Notes: generated by a model not told the origin, from the sequence alone. Shown: positions 17,063-25,751, counted from the first letter of the stretch. The stretch: 64,000 bases of DNA from JBEIHX01 sp040381075 (GCA_040381075.1 JBEIHX010000011.1:26560-90559); one strand, 5' to 3'. A program made the numbers and translations.

Positions 17063-18289
17063 TCAGCGTGCGGGTTTTCTCCACAGCGCCCGCAGCGTGA
17101 GCGCCAACCCCACGCTCAGGATCGTGGCGGCGGCAAAAAACGGCGCGCCGGCGAAAATGCCGTCACCCGTCTGCTCCCGGCCAACGCCCCAGGCGAAAAC
17201 CGCCGTGTAAAAACTTGGCGCAAGGACATTGGCGATCGACATCAGCGAGGCAAGACCTCCCTGCATGCGCCCCTGCGCGTCCGGCGTAACGCTGCGGGTC
17301 ATCAGCGATTGCATCGACGGCATGAACAGAGATGAGATGGTCAGGATCGGCATCGCCGCCCAGAACCACACCGCACTCGGCGCAAGCGCGTAACACACGA
17401 AGCCGACCGCGCCGCCCGTCAGTGAAACGGCAAGCGCACGCTCCTCCCGCAGCCACGCCACAGCACGCGGAACGATCAGAAGCTGCGACACAATACCCAA
17501 CAGCGATGAAGCCGCCATTGTCAGTCCCACCATCGCGCTGTCAAAGCCATACCGGTGCGTGGCGTACAGAACAAAACTCACTGGAAAGACATTCTGCGCC
17601 AGCGCGAAACAGGCATAAACCGGCAACAGACCAAGAAGCGCTGGCTGACCGCGGAAAACGCCCATCACGCCAATGGGATTGGCGCGCCGCCAGGAAAAGT
17701 CCCGCCGCAAAGACGGTTTGAGAGATTCCGGCAGCATGAAAAAACCATAGGCCGCGTTGGCAAGACAAAGCGTGGCGGCGACATAAAATGGCAATCGCAC
17801 ATCAATGGCGCCGAGCAAACCGCCGAGAGCCGGCCCGAGCGTAAACCCGGCGCTGAACGCTGCGCCCAGCCAGCCAAAGGCGCGCGCCCGTTCCGCCGGC
17901 GGCGTGACGTCAGCGATGTAGGCGTTCGCCGCTGCAACCGCGCCGGCTGTCGCGCCGGAAATCATCCGCGATGCGAGAAACCAGGTGAAACTTGTCGCGA
18001 GCGCGGTTCCCAAAAACGACAGGCCAAGCCCCGCGATGGACACCAGAATGACGGGCCGACGCCCGAAACGGTCAGAAAGCGCGCCAAGAATCGGGGCGGC
18101 GAAGAACTGGGTCGCCGCCCAGACCGTCAGCGCAATGCCGAAAGCGTGCACGCCCTCGTGCGAGTCGCCCGGAAAGAACGTGCCGACAAGAGGCGCCAGA
18201 ACTGGCACGATAATGCCGATCGCCAGCATATCTAGGACGATCGTGATAAGAACGAAGACGATGGCGCCGCGACCGGCGGGCGCGCTCAT
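17063..18289 (-). CDS. MFS transporter (TCR/Tet-like, 12 TM)
   Basis: A 408-residue major facilitator with about 12 hydrophobic segments. The loop 2-3 signature GALSDRFGRRPVIL (motif A) is near residue 75, and TFFPGDSHEG lies in the first periplasmic loop, as in TCR-type transporters. The ATG at 18289 overlaps the stop of the CoA-transferase gene (ATGA); an upstream in-frame extension to 18511 lies inside that gene and is discarded. By context it may import the acid degraded by the cluster or export an intermediate, but this family also contains drug effluxers. Confidence 0.88.
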   Translation of the reverse strand: MSAPAGRGAIVFVLITIVLDMLAIGIIVPVLAPLVGTFFPGDSHEGVHAFGIALTVWAATQFFAAPILGALSDRFGRRPVILVSIAGLGLSFLGTALATSFTWFLASRMISGATAGAVAAANAYIADVTPPAERARAFGWLGAAFSAGFTLGPALGGLLGAIDVRLPFYVAATLCLANAAYGFFMLPESLKPSLRRDFSWRRANPIGVMGVFRGQPALLGLLPVYACFALAQNVFPVSFVLYATHRYGFDSAMVGLTMAASSLLGIVSQLLIVPRAVAWLREERALAVSLTGGAVGFVCYALAPSAVWFWAAMPILTISSLFMPSMQSLMTRSVTPDAQGRMQGGLASLMSIANVLAPSFYTAVFAWGVGREQTGDGIFAGAPFFAAATILSVGLALTLRALWRKPAR

Positions 18290-19422
18290 GAAGGCTTCAA
18301 CCGCTCGCCCAGTTTGGGCGCGCGCCGCCCGGCGGCGCGCCGCCCATTCACCCTGATCGGGGAAGCCAGCATGTTCAGTCGGCCGGCCGGCGCATCGGGA
18401 TGCTCCACAACGTCGCGCATCCCAACCTCGGCGACAAAGGGATTGTCCAGCGCCTCGCGAAGGCCGTTCACCGGCGCAAATGGCACGAAGCCGCCGAGCA
18501 GCTCCATCCACTGTGCGGTCGTGCGCGCCGAAAACATGCCGTCAAGCGCCTCACTCAAGGCTGCGAGATTGGCCCGGCGTGCGGGAATGTCGACAAAGCG
18601 CGGATCGTCCGCCAGATCCGTGCGTTCCGCGCGGGTGCAAAGAATTTCCCAGAACTTCTGCGTCTGGCACATCAGCATCGCCCACCCGTCGCGGGTGCGC
18701 ACAAGCTGCGAGGGGGCGATGGAGGGATGCGCTCCGCGCGCAAGGCGCGTCACCTCGCGCCCCCCGTTGAGCGCCCATACGGCTGGATAGGACAATTGGT
18801 GCAGGGCGACATCAAACAAACTCACGTCGACATCGCACCCGATGCGCGTGCCGCGCGCCTTGAGGACCGCAGACACAATGGCCAGCGCAAACATTGTTCC
18901 CGTCATGAAGTCAACCATCGACAAACCGAAACGCGTCGGCGGCGCATCCGGCTCGCCCGTCAGCGTCATGAACCCGGCCTCAGCCTGCATCAGGTAGTCA
19001 TACCCTGGCCACGCCTCACGCGAATTGTCACGTCCGTAGGCCGACAGGTGCGCACAGACCACCGCAGGATTTATGGACATGAGGTCCTGGTGGCGCAGCC
19101 GCAGTTTCGCCGGCTGATCGCCGCGAAGGTTGTTCACCACCGCATCGGCGTCGCGCACCATCTCCTCAAACACGGCCCGCCCGGCAGGGTCTTTGAGCTC
19201 CACCGCCGCTGAAGATTTGGCCCGCGAAAAGGTCTGAAAGAACATGCTGTCGTCGCGGCCAAGAAAGTACGGGCCCGTGGCGCGGCTGACATCGCCGCCC
19301 ATCGAAGGGGCCTCGATCTTGATCACATCCGCGCCCATCTCGGCGAGCAGCATGGTGCCGTAGGGACCCGCGCCATACTGCTCGATGGCCAGAATGCGCA
19401 ATCCGGAAAGAAGCTGCGTCAT
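18286..19422 (-). CDS. CaiB/BaiF family (class III) CoA-transferase
   Basis: A 378-residue class III CoA-transferase. The probable catalytic Asp is in WPGYDYLMQAEAGF near residue 137. The N-terminal Rossmann-like LRILAIEQYGAGPYGTMLLAEMGADVIKIE is represented, and DVDVSLFDVALHQL marks the middle part. ATG 19422 is chosen over the 19506 alternative because family alignment begins there. It is 135 bp downstream of the acyl-CoA dehydrogenase gene and overlaps the MFS gene. I infer that it activates the cluster's substrate, plausibly a C5 dicarboxylic acid, from succinyl-CoA. Confidence 0.9.
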   Translation of the reverse strand: MTQLLSGLRILAIEQYGAGPYGTMLLAEMGADVIKIEAPSMGGDVSRATGPYFLGRDDSMFFQTFSRAKSSAAVELKDPAGRAVFEEMVRDADAVVNNLRGDQPAKLRLRHQDLMSINPAVVCAHLSAYGRDNSREAWPGYDYLMQAEAGFMTLTGEPDAPPTRFGLSMVDFMTGTMFALAIVSAVLKARGTRIGCDVDVSLFDVALHQLSYPAVWALNGGREVTRLARGAHPSIAPSQLVRTRDGWAMLMCQTQKFWEILCTRAERTDLADDPRFVDIPARRANLAALSEALDGMFSARTTAQWMELLGGFVPFAPVNGLREALDNPFVAEVGMRDVVEHPDAPAGRLNMLASPIRVNGRRAAGRRAPKLGERLKPS

Positions 19423-19557
19423 GACGACCTCGACATAGGGCGCGCCCGACGCTCGGCGAGCAGGACGCAGCCGACTGAGCCTGATCCCCGGCCCCGGAGC
19501 GTCCATCCCCTGGCCGGGCTCCTTGGGCCAAGCCGCGACCCAATCGGGAAACGCACT

Positions 19558-20757
19558 CTAGACAGGGTTTCGCGCCACAAGCTGTCTGGCGATGATGATG
19601 CGCTGCATTTCGTTGGTGCCCTCGCCAATGCACATCAGGATTGCATCGCGATACAACCGCTCAATCGGGTATTCCTTTGAATACGAGTACCCGCCGTGAA
19701 TGCGCATCGCCTCCTCCGCGCAGAACACGCCCGTCTCAGAGGCGAAGAACTTCGCCATGCCGGCCTCCATGTCGACCCGCTCGCCGCGGTCAAACGCGGC
19801 CGCCGCGTCAGCCACCAGCAGTTCAGCCGCGCGCGCGCGGGCCGCCATCTCGCCAAGCTTCAGCTGGATCGCCTGATGCTCGGCGATTGGTTTGCCCATT
19901 GTCCTGCGGATCTGCGCATACCGCACGCTCTCCTTCAGCGCCCGTCGCGCAATGCCAACGCCGCGCGCAGCCACGTTGATGCGCCCGATCTCCAGCCCGC
20001 CCGTCGCCATGACGAAGCCCCGGCCCTCAACCCCGCCGACCAGACATAGTTCTGCGTCACAGGCATAGTTCTCAAAGACGTACTCCCCGCTGTCGATACC
20101 CTTGTAGCCGAGCTTCTCAAGCTTCTTGCCGTTGCGCACGCCGGGCAGCGGCGCGCGGGTCTGGGGATCAATCTTGGGCGTGATCAGCATGCTCATGCCC
20201 TTGTGGCGCGGTTGCGCCTCGGGATCCGTCTTGACCAGCGTCGCCAGGACATGCCCCTCGATCGCATTTGAGATCCACGTCTTGACGCCGTTGACCACAT
20301 AGCGACCATCGCCGGTGCGCCGGGCCTGGGTGCGGATCGCCTGCAGATCCGTACCGGCGTCGGGCTCGGTCAGGCCTATGCCTCCGCGCAGCTCGGCGCT
20401 GGCGAATTTCGGGAGCCAGTAGCGCTTCTGCAGCTCTGTACCGAACTTCTGCACAACCAGCGCCATCATCAGATGGGAATTGAAAATGCCGGTGAGGCTC
20501 ATCCATTCCTCAGCGATCGTTGTCACGATGCGCGAATAGGTGCGCGCGCTCAGACCAAGACCGCCATATTCAGGATCGATCAAGGCCCCGAAGAGCCCGA
20601 GTTCAGCCATGTCGTCAACCAGATCCGCCGGCCAGACATCGTCATGCTCGAGCTTCATGGCGACCGGTTGAACTTTCGTCTTCAGCCACTTCTCAATGGC
20701 GTCGAGGATCTGGCGTTCTTCGCTCTCGCTCATGACGCCCGCATGTCCGTCAGCCAT
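19558..20757 (-). CDS. Acyl-CoA dehydrogenase
   Basis: A 399-residue FAD acyl-CoA dehydrogenase. Conserved blocks are GIGLTEPDAGTD (FAD/substrate), WISNAIEG, RINVAARGVGIA, and the C-terminal MRIHGGYSYSKEYPIERLYRDA and IGEGTNEMQRIIIARQL, including the glycine-rich FAD contact. The catalytic-base position near GGYSYSKEYPIERLYRDA... fits the isovaleryl/short-chain branched group less clearly than the C-terminal GEGTNE motif, so chain-length specificity is not called. It lies 12 bp after trmO. With the MaoC and HpcH genes it could oxidise a branched dicarboxylyl-CoA such as methylsuccinyl-CoA (inference). Confidence 0.92.
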   Translation of the reverse strand: MADGHAGVMSESEERQILDAIEKWLKTKVQPVAMKLEHDDVWPADLVDDMAELGLFGALIDPEYGGLGLSARTYSRIVTTIAEEWMSLTGIFNSHLMMALVVQKFGTELQKRYWLPKFASAELRGGIGLTEPDAGTDLQAIRTQARRTGDGRYVVNGVKTWISNAIEGHVLATLVKTDPEAQPRHKGMSMLITPKIDPQTRAPLPGVRNGKKLEKLGYKGIDSGEYVFENYACDAELCLVGGVEGRGFVMATGGLEIGRINVAARGVGIARRALKESVRYAQIRRTMGKPIAEHQAIQLKLGEMAARARAAELLVADAAAAFDRGERVDMEAGMAKFFASETGVFCAEEAMRIHGGYSYSKEYPIERLYRDAILMCIGEGTNEMQRIIIARQLVARNPV

Positions 20758-20769
20758 GTTTCCCTCCGC

Positions 20770-21228
20770 CTACCAGTAATCTCTCATGATCTCCCGCGCC
20801 CAGGCGGGCTCACGCACCGCGCATCGCGGCAAGAATCCGCTGATGACCGGCTTGATGTCGACAACCGGCGAGCCGTCAATCGCATCAAGGCCTTCAACCT
20901 CGAAACTGCGCACATCAACTGACAGTATCCTGCACATTGAGACGCCAAGCCGGTTCGGCCGGTTGCGACCACGCTGCGCAAAAACGCCGACTTTCGACCA
21001 GTCGGGACGGTCGCGCGGATGGCGTGCGCCGCAGACGACATCACCGGCAGACATTCGATGAAAGATGAATGACACCTCGACATGACTGAATTCATCAAGA
21101 CCCTGCAGCGCCCCGTCTGGCAGGTCTTGAGCCAATTCGATCCGGGCGCGCACGTTCCCCCACCCGTCATCGTCCGGGTTCATGCGACCGCCCCTCACCC
21201 ATGCGATCGCATGCAGCACGAAATCCAT
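20770..21228 (-). CDS. trmO: tRNA (N6-threonylcarbamoyladenosine37-N6)-methyltransferase TrmO family
   Basis: A 152-residue member of the UPF0066/TsaA/TrmO family, SAM-dependent methyltransferases known to methylate the t6A37 base of tRNA-Thr in E. coli. The family signature is clear: GLDEFSHVEVSFIFH, GARHPRDRPD and VGVFAQRGRNRPNRLGVS. The ATG at 21228 overlaps the MaoC stop (TGATG); a TTG at 21231 is the alternative. It is embedded in a catabolic operon with which it has no known connection; short alphaproteobacterial members lacking the C-terminal domain may have another substrate. Confidence 0.85.
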   Translation of the reverse strand: MDFVLHAIAWVRGGRMNPDDDGWGNVRARIELAQDLPDGALQGLDEFSHVEVSFIFHRMSAGDVVCGARHPRDRPDWSKVGVFAQRGRNRPNRLGVSMCRILSVDVRSFEVEGLDAIDGSPVVDIKPVISGFLPRCAVREPAWAREIMRDYW

Positions 21229-21749
21229 CAATATGTCCCAACCCTGTCTTCAACCGCCTGGCCGCGGGCAGGGATCAGCATGTTGCGGGTAAAGACGCAC
21301 ACCGCCACCCCGTCCTGGTTTTTTCCGGTCGTTGTGATCGTAACGATGCCCTGACCCGGCCTCGACTTGCTCTCCCGTTTGGCAAGAACCTCACTCTCGG
21401 CGTAGATTGTGTCGCCGGCGAACACAGGCGCGGTGAACTTCACGTCATCCATGCCAAGATTGGCGATCGCCTTCTGCGAACAGTCGGTCACGCTCATGCC
21501 GATGCACAGTGCAAGGGTGTATGGAGAAACCACCAGATTGCGCTTGAATTCACTGGCCTTGGCGAACTCGGCGTCAAAGTGCAATGGATGCGTGTTGAGC
21601 GTCAGCAGGGTGAACAGATGATTGTCGTACTCAGTAACCGTCTTGCCGGGACGATGCTCGTAAACGTCGCCGACGTGAAAGTCCTCAAAGTAGCGCCCGA
21701 ACGTTTCGCGGTACCGGTTCGGCCCGACCTGCTTCCAATTCTGAACCAT
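21228..21749 (-). CDS. MaoC-like (R)-specific hydratase/dehydratase
   Basis: A 173-residue hot-dog-fold hydratase. HPLHFDAEFA carries the hydratase-2 Asp/His dyad, FEDFHVGDVYEHRPGKTVTEYDNH is represented at the N-terminus, and MDDVKFTAPVFAGDTIYAESEV is typical of the group that includes mesaconyl-CoA and itaconyl-CoA hydratases. The ATG at 21749 overlaps the HpcH stop (TGATG). Together with the downstream lyase-type gene this suggests hydration of an unsaturated C4/C5 acyl-CoA followed by retro-aldol cleavage. Confidence 0.88.
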   Translation of the reverse strand: MVQNWKQVGPNRYRETFGRYFEDFHVGDVYEHRPGKTVTEYDNHLFTLLTLNTHPLHFDAEFAKASEFKRNLVVSPYTLALCIGMSVTDCSQKAIANLGMDDVKFTAPVFAGDTIYAESEVLAKRESKSRPGQGIVTITTTGKNQDGVAVCVFTRNMLIPARGQAVEDRVGTY

Positions 21750-22570
21750 CACACCACTCCCGCACGCTCAAGAACCTGACGCGCAGCAAGGATCACCGGG
21801 CGTTCGATCAGTTTGCCATCCAACAGGGCGGCTGCGCCCTGCGCGTCCTCCAGGGCGGCGATCACCCGGCGCGCCTCAGAGATCTCAGCTTCCCCAGGCG
21901 TGAAGACCGCATTCACAGCCGCAACCTGATCAGGGTGGATGCAGGCCCGTCCGGTAAAGCCCATCGCCTTCACCATCATGGTCGAGCGCGACAGGCCTTC
22001 ATGATCCCGCACGTCCAGATGGGGCACGTCGAGAAGCGCCGCGCCGGCCCCGCGACAGGCGACCACCAGGCGCCCGCGCGCATAGGCCAGCGCATGCGCC
22101 TCCATACTGGCGCCGATGTCGACGCTGAAATCCGCACCGCCAAAGAGCACGTCGGCCACCCCTGGCGCCGCAGCGATCGCCTGCGCCGCCTCAACGCCGG
22201 CGGCGCTCTCAATGATCGGCCAGAACCTGACCGTGCGCGCGATCGCGCCGGCGACAATGGCGATCTCCGCCGCGCTTTCGCATTTCGGCGCCATGACAAA
22301 GTCCGCCGCAGCGCCGCTCTCGGCGTAGGCGACGATGTCCTTCACCCCGTCGAGGCTGGCGGCGCGATTGAAGCGCACGCCGAGCGCTGGTCCGCCAGCC
22401 GGACGCGCGACAGCCAGAAAGGCCAACGTCGCCGCGCGCGCCTCCGGCTTTGCGGCAGGGGGCACTGCGTCCTCAAGGTCAATGCAGACCGCATCTGCGC
22501 CGGCCGCCAACGCCTTGGCGAACCGATCCGGACGGGCGCCGGGCACAAAGAGCAGGCTGCGGTAGGACAA
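21749..22570 (-). CDS. HpcH/HpaI aldolase / citrate lyase family (malyl/citramalyl-CoA lyase-like)
   Basis: A CitE-like TIM-barrel lyase. Motifs: RSLLFVPGARPDRFAKAL, VCIDLEDAVPP (metal-binding Glu/Asp), MAPKCESAAEI, WPIIESAAGV, LFGGADFSVDIGA and GFTGRACIHPDQV. Family members cleave malyl-CoA, beta-methylmalyl-CoA or citramalyl-CoA. I chose a TTG at 22570, which puts the N-terminus just before the conserved SYRSLLFVPG; a GTG at 22654 would add 28 residues without family similarity. It is the first gene of the minus-strand operon. The combination CoA-transferase, hydratase and lyase resembles itaconate and related C5-acid degradation. Confidence 0.88.
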   Translation of the reverse strand: MSYRSLLFVPGARPDRFAKALAAGADAVCIDLEDAVPPAAKPEARAATLAFLAVARPAGGPALGVRFNRAASLDGVKDIVAYAESGAAADFVMAPKCESAAEIAIVAGAIARTVRFWPIIESAAGVEAAQAIAAAPGVADVLFGGADFSVDIGASMEAHALAYARGRLVVACRGAGAALLDVPHLDVRDHEGLSRSTMMVKAMGFTGRACIHPDQVAAVNAVFTPGEAEISEARRVIAALEDAQGAAALLDGKLIERPVILAARQVLERAGVV

Positions 22571-22758
22571 AGCGGACCCCGGGCGGACCGAACAGCGGAA
22601 TTTGTCCGGACAAATAAGCCGCACCCGGTCGCGGGTCAAACCGAAACAGGTCACGCCGCCCGGCGCGCGCGGAGCATGGCATGCGGATCAGGCGCTGCAA
22701 CGAACCAGGCGAACCGCCGCGGGGTGCAGCGCGCATCCGATCCCGCCGCCAGGCGTGG

Positions 22759-22899
22759 ACTGCAGGCCGGAGAGATGAAGGCCGGAGACGTGAAGGGGGC
22801 AGAGCTGCAGGGGGCAGGCTGCAGGCCAGAGCTGCAGGCCAGAGCCGCAGGGGGCAGGCTGCAGGCCAGAGCTGCAGGCCAGAGCCGCAGGGGGCGGCC
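22759..22899. repeat. Intergenic tandem repeat with perfect 40-bp duplication
   Basis: A mosaic of 13-bp (CTGCAGGCCAGAG) and 14-bp (CCGCAGGGGGCAGG) units. A 40-bp block at 22807-22846 is repeated without mismatch at 22847-22886, and a third copy begins at 22887. Degenerate units extend upstream to about 22759. It lies between the convergent-free ends of the HpcH and DUF2807 genes. No gene is seen in 22571-22961. Confidence 0.9.
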
Positions 22900-22961
22900 C
22901 CGCGGAGCGGCGACGCGCACACCACTGCGCACCCCGCGCGTCGAGACCGAGCCTGCGGGCC

Positions 22962-23879
22962 TTAACGTTCACCGATCCGCACAGAACCGAAGCCGTTCCT
23001 GGACTGGTTGAGGCGTCCCTCAACAGCCCCGATGTCCACGCTGCCGGATCCCATCGTGACAATGTCGGGATCCACCGCAACCCCGCGAAATACGACATCG
23101 CCAGACCCCAAGGTCGAGACATCAAATGACGTCGCACGCCCTGCGTCGATCTGCACTGAACCCGATCCGGCCATCGAAACCTCCACCGGTCCTTCCACAC
23201 GCGCAATCGACATCGAGCCGGAGCCAGCCATCGAGAGCTCAGCGCCACGCACGGCGCCAGTGGTCAACGATCCAGACCCCGCCATGCTGGCGTGCAATGA
23301 ACCACCAACTTCGCCAAGCTCGATCGCGCCTGACCCCGCAATTGCAACTTCGACTTCTCCCACGGGGCCAATCCTGACCGATCCAGACCCCGCGCTGTAG
23401 AGGTCAAGCCGGCCGGTGACCCCCGCGACGTCGACATCGCCGCAACCGGTCACCTCGATATGCGCCGCGCCCAGCTGGCCGGCGGATCCCCGGAACATGC
23501 TGCGGCGGATGCGCAGTGCGACATCGTCCGGGGCGTAGATGGTGACAACCGGAAAGCTCGTGATCGGATGAGCCTGATCCCAACCACGGTGCTTGATGGT
23601 CATGCCGCGCGCATCGCTGCGACAGGTCAGATCCCGAAGGGACTGACCACCATCGATCTTCACCGTCCTATCCTTGAGGCGCACGTCCGGCTGACGGGCG
23701 CTCCGCCCCGGGTCGGAAATCACGACCCGTACGCCCGGTTCAGCATGCCCGACGACGAGCACAGTGCCGATAAACTGATCGACCTCCACGGAGCGCGCCG
23801 CATATGTCCCTGCCGAAGCAGAGAGCGCCGCGCAGGCAAGAGTCGCAATACCTGCGGTGATTCGAAACAACGGACCCAT
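22962..23879 (-). CDS. Secreted DUF2807/GIN-domain beta-helix protein
   Basis: A 305-residue exported protein. The signal peptide is MGPLFRITAGIATLACAAL... with a cut after an Ala-rich stretch near SASAG. The C-terminal 170 residues are a repetitive Gly/Ser beta-structure in which AGSGS or similar recurs about every 18-22 residues (SAGSGSVRIG, IAGSGAIELG, MAGSGSLTTG, MAGSGSMSIA, MAGSGSVQID, LGSGDVVF, MGSGSVDIG), typical of the head-GIN/DUF2807 adhesin-like fold. Function is not known for the family. TGGAGA lies 5-10 nt before ATG 23879. It follows glmU on the same strand but has its own promoter-like region. Confidence 0.85.
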   Translation of the reverse strand: MGPLFRITAGIATLACAALSASAGTYAARSVEVDQFIGTVLVVGHAEPGVRVVISDPGRSARQPDVRLKDRTVKIDGGQSLRDLTCRSDARGMTIKHRGWDQAHPITSFPVVTIYAPDDVALRIRRSMFRGSAGQLGAAHIEVTGCGDVDVAGVTGRLDLYSAGSGSVRIGPVGEVEVAIAGSGAIELGEVGGSLHASMAGSGSLTTGAVRGAELSMAGSGSMSIARVEGPVEVSMAGSGSVQIDAGRATSFDVSTLGSGDVVFRGVAVDPDIVTMGSGSVDIGAVEGRLNQSRNGFGSVRIGER

Positions 23880-23915
23880 CGCGCTCTCCAGAAACATCGA
23901 AAATCGATAATCCAC

Positions 23916-23943
23916 TTATTGACTATCAATAATTCTATGTCAA
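23916..23943 (-). promoter_or_regulatory. Promoter with perfect 17-nt palindromic operator upstream of the DUF2807 gene
   Basis: On the minus strand TTGACA (23938-23943) is followed 17 bp later by AATAAG (23915-23920), a plausible -35/-10 pair. Between and over the -10 lies TTATTGACTATCAATAA (23916-23932), a perfect inverted repeat of 7-bp arms around CTA. The patch is strikingly AT-rich for this genome. A dimeric repressor site is likely; the cognate regulator is unknown. Confidence 0.55.
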
Positions 23944-23973
23944 GCCCAGCGGAGCGCGGAGGGCGCGGCCCGC

Positions 23974-25332
23974 TTACACCCCGCGGCGGGCCCGGGCGGC
24001 GCGCTTCATATCCCGGAACCGGACCGCCCAACCGTCCTTCACCGTCAGCGTGCTGCGCTCCAGACCCAGGGCGTCGTCGGGGATGTCGCGGGTAATCACT
24101 GAGCCTGAGCCGGTGTATGCGCGGGCACCGACCCTGACGGGCGCCACCAGAGACGAATTGGAGCCGATAAAGGCCTCTTCGCCAATCTCAGTCTGGTGCT
24201 TGTCGAAGCCGTCATAGTTGCAGACGATCGTTCCAGCCCCGATGTTGGCCCTCGCCCCCACCACTGCATCGCCGAGGTAACTGAGGTGGTTGGCCTTGGC
24301 GCCAGCTCCGATCCGAGCCTTTTTGACCTCGACGAAGTTTCCAATGCGGACATCCTCGGCAAGATCCGTGCCCGGACGAAGGCGGGCGAACGGACCAATC
24401 TCGGCGCCAGCTCCGATGACAGCCCCCTCCAAATGCGAGAACGCCTTGATCCGGGCGCGCCCGGCGATTGTGACGCCAGGGCCGAAGACCACGTTCGGCT
24501 CGACTGTCACATCCTCGCCGAGCACGGTGTCATGGGAGAAATACACGGTGTCAGGTGCGATCAACGTCACCCCGCCCGCCATGGCGCGCGCCCTCGCCCG
24601 GGCCTGAAAGATCGCCTCCGCCGCCGCGAGTTCATCGCGCGCATTGACCCCCATGACCTCTTCCTCAGTGCAAACGTCAACGCCCACATGAGCCCCATCG
24701 CCGACAGCCAGGGCGGCGCAATCGGTGAGGTAATACTCGCCTTTCGCATTGGCGTTGGTGATGCGCGCCAGCCAGCCGAACAGTTTTCGGGCGTCGGCGC
24801 ACAACACGCCCGCATTGCACAAACGCACCGCCCTCTCTGCATCGGTTGCATCCCTGGCCTCGACAATCCGGGTGACCCGCCCCGCGCCGTCACGCAGGAT
24901 CCGGCCGTAGGCCCCGGGAACGGCCGCCTCAAACCCCAATAGCGCAATGTCGGCGCCCGCATCACGCAGTCCGGTCAGGCGGGCCAGCGTGTGCGCAGTC
25001 AGCATGGGCGTATCGGCGAACTGCACGAAGAGATCGCCATCAAAGTCCGCCAGCAGGGGCTCCGCCGCGCGCACAGCGTGACCTGTCCCGAGCGGAGGAT
25101 CCTGGATCGCCACACAGCCAGCACCCAAGGAGCGCTCCGCTGCAGCCGCCACGGCCGGCGCATGGGCGCCCGCCACGACAATGATCCGCTCAGCCCCGGC
25201 CGCGCGGGCCGCTGCAATCGCCCAGTCCAGCATGGCCCGGCCGCCGACACGATGCAGCACCTTCGGCGTGGCGGACTTCATGCGTGTGCCCTGACCGGCT
25301 GCAAGGATGATGCTGGCGCGTGCGCGGGACAT
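23974..25332 (-). CDS. glmU: Bifunctional UDP-N-acetylglucosamine diphosphorylase / glucosamine-1-phosphate N-acetyltransferase
   Basis: A 452-residue GlmU making UDP-GlcNAc for peptidoglycan and lipopolysaccharide. The N-terminal uridyltransferase domain has LAAGQGTRMKSATPKVLH, PLGTGHAV and FADTPML. A linker follows near residue 230. The C-terminal left-handed beta-helix shows hexapeptide repeats (PNVVFGPGVTIAGRARI, GNFVEVKKARIGAGAKANHLSYLGDAVVG in part) and the acetyltransferase site around NYDGFDKHQTEIG. Length is normal. It is transcribed divergently from the gph-like phosphatase. Confidence 0.97.
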   Translation of the reverse strand: MSRARASIILAAGQGTRMKSATPKVLHRVGGRAMLDWAIAAARAAGAERIIVVAGAHAPAVAAAAERSLGAGCVAIQDPPLGTGHAVRAAEPLLADFDGDLFVQFADTPMLTAHTLARLTGLRDAGADIALLGFEAAVPGAYGRILRDGAGRVTRIVEARDATDAERAVRLCNAGVLCADARKLFGWLARITNANAKGEYYLTDCAALAVGDGAHVGVDVCTEEEVMGVNARDELAAAEAIFQARARARAMAGGVTLIAPDTVYFSHDTVLGEDVTVEPNVVFGPGVTIAGRARIKAFSHLEGAVIGAGAEIGPFARLRPGTDLAEDVRIGNFVEVKKARIGAGAKANHLSYLGDAVVGARANIGAGTIVCNYDGFDKHQTEIGEEAFIGSNSSLVAPVRVGARAYTGSGSVITRDIPDDALGLERSTLTVKDGWAVRFRDMKRAARARRGV

Positions 25333-25580
25333 GGAAGGGCCTCATCGAATCAAGTGGTTCGGTCACATGACGCCGGGCTGGTGTACCGAAGCGCCGCCGG
25401 CTTGGCTGCAAGAATCGCGCGCGCGCGGCATGAAGCTGCAGCCCGCCGCCGGCGTTTCAGGGCGTCGCCTCCTGCGTGGTCCCGCCAGATAGGCGCTTCC
25501 ACCGGCGATCCCCGCGCAGGTCCGCCCTGCCCCAGACGGTCACACGACGCAGACCGCGATGAAGCAGGACGCGCCTCAGC

Positions 25581-25646
25581 CGGCCCAGCCTGGGCCGGCC
25601 CAGCATGATCCTGGCCCGCTGATCCTGGCCCGCTGATCCTGACGGG
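25581..25646. repeat. Palindrome plus 14-bp tandem repeat in the glmU-gph divergent gap
   Basis: CGGCCCAG-C-CTGGGCCG (25581-25597) is a perfect inverted repeat. It is followed by three 14-bp units (25605-25618, 25619-25632, 25633-25646) built on CTGATCCTGGCCCG. The remainder of the gap 25333-25751 shows no gene; promoters for both flanking genes must lie here but I cannot place them. Confidence 0.7.
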
Positions 25647-25751
25647 CGTGAGCATGAGCGCCCAAGAGGAACTCTGGGCAGGCGACCCGGCTGCCGCTAT
25701 CAGGCCTGGACGGGGCGCGGCGTGGCGCTGCGCGTCAGGGAGCCGGGTCGA

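Noticed and set aside
17063..18511. Longer N-terminus for the MFS transporter
   Set aside because: The extra 74 residues lie inside the CoA-transferase coding region and are Arg-rich; the first membrane helix starts right after ATG 18289.
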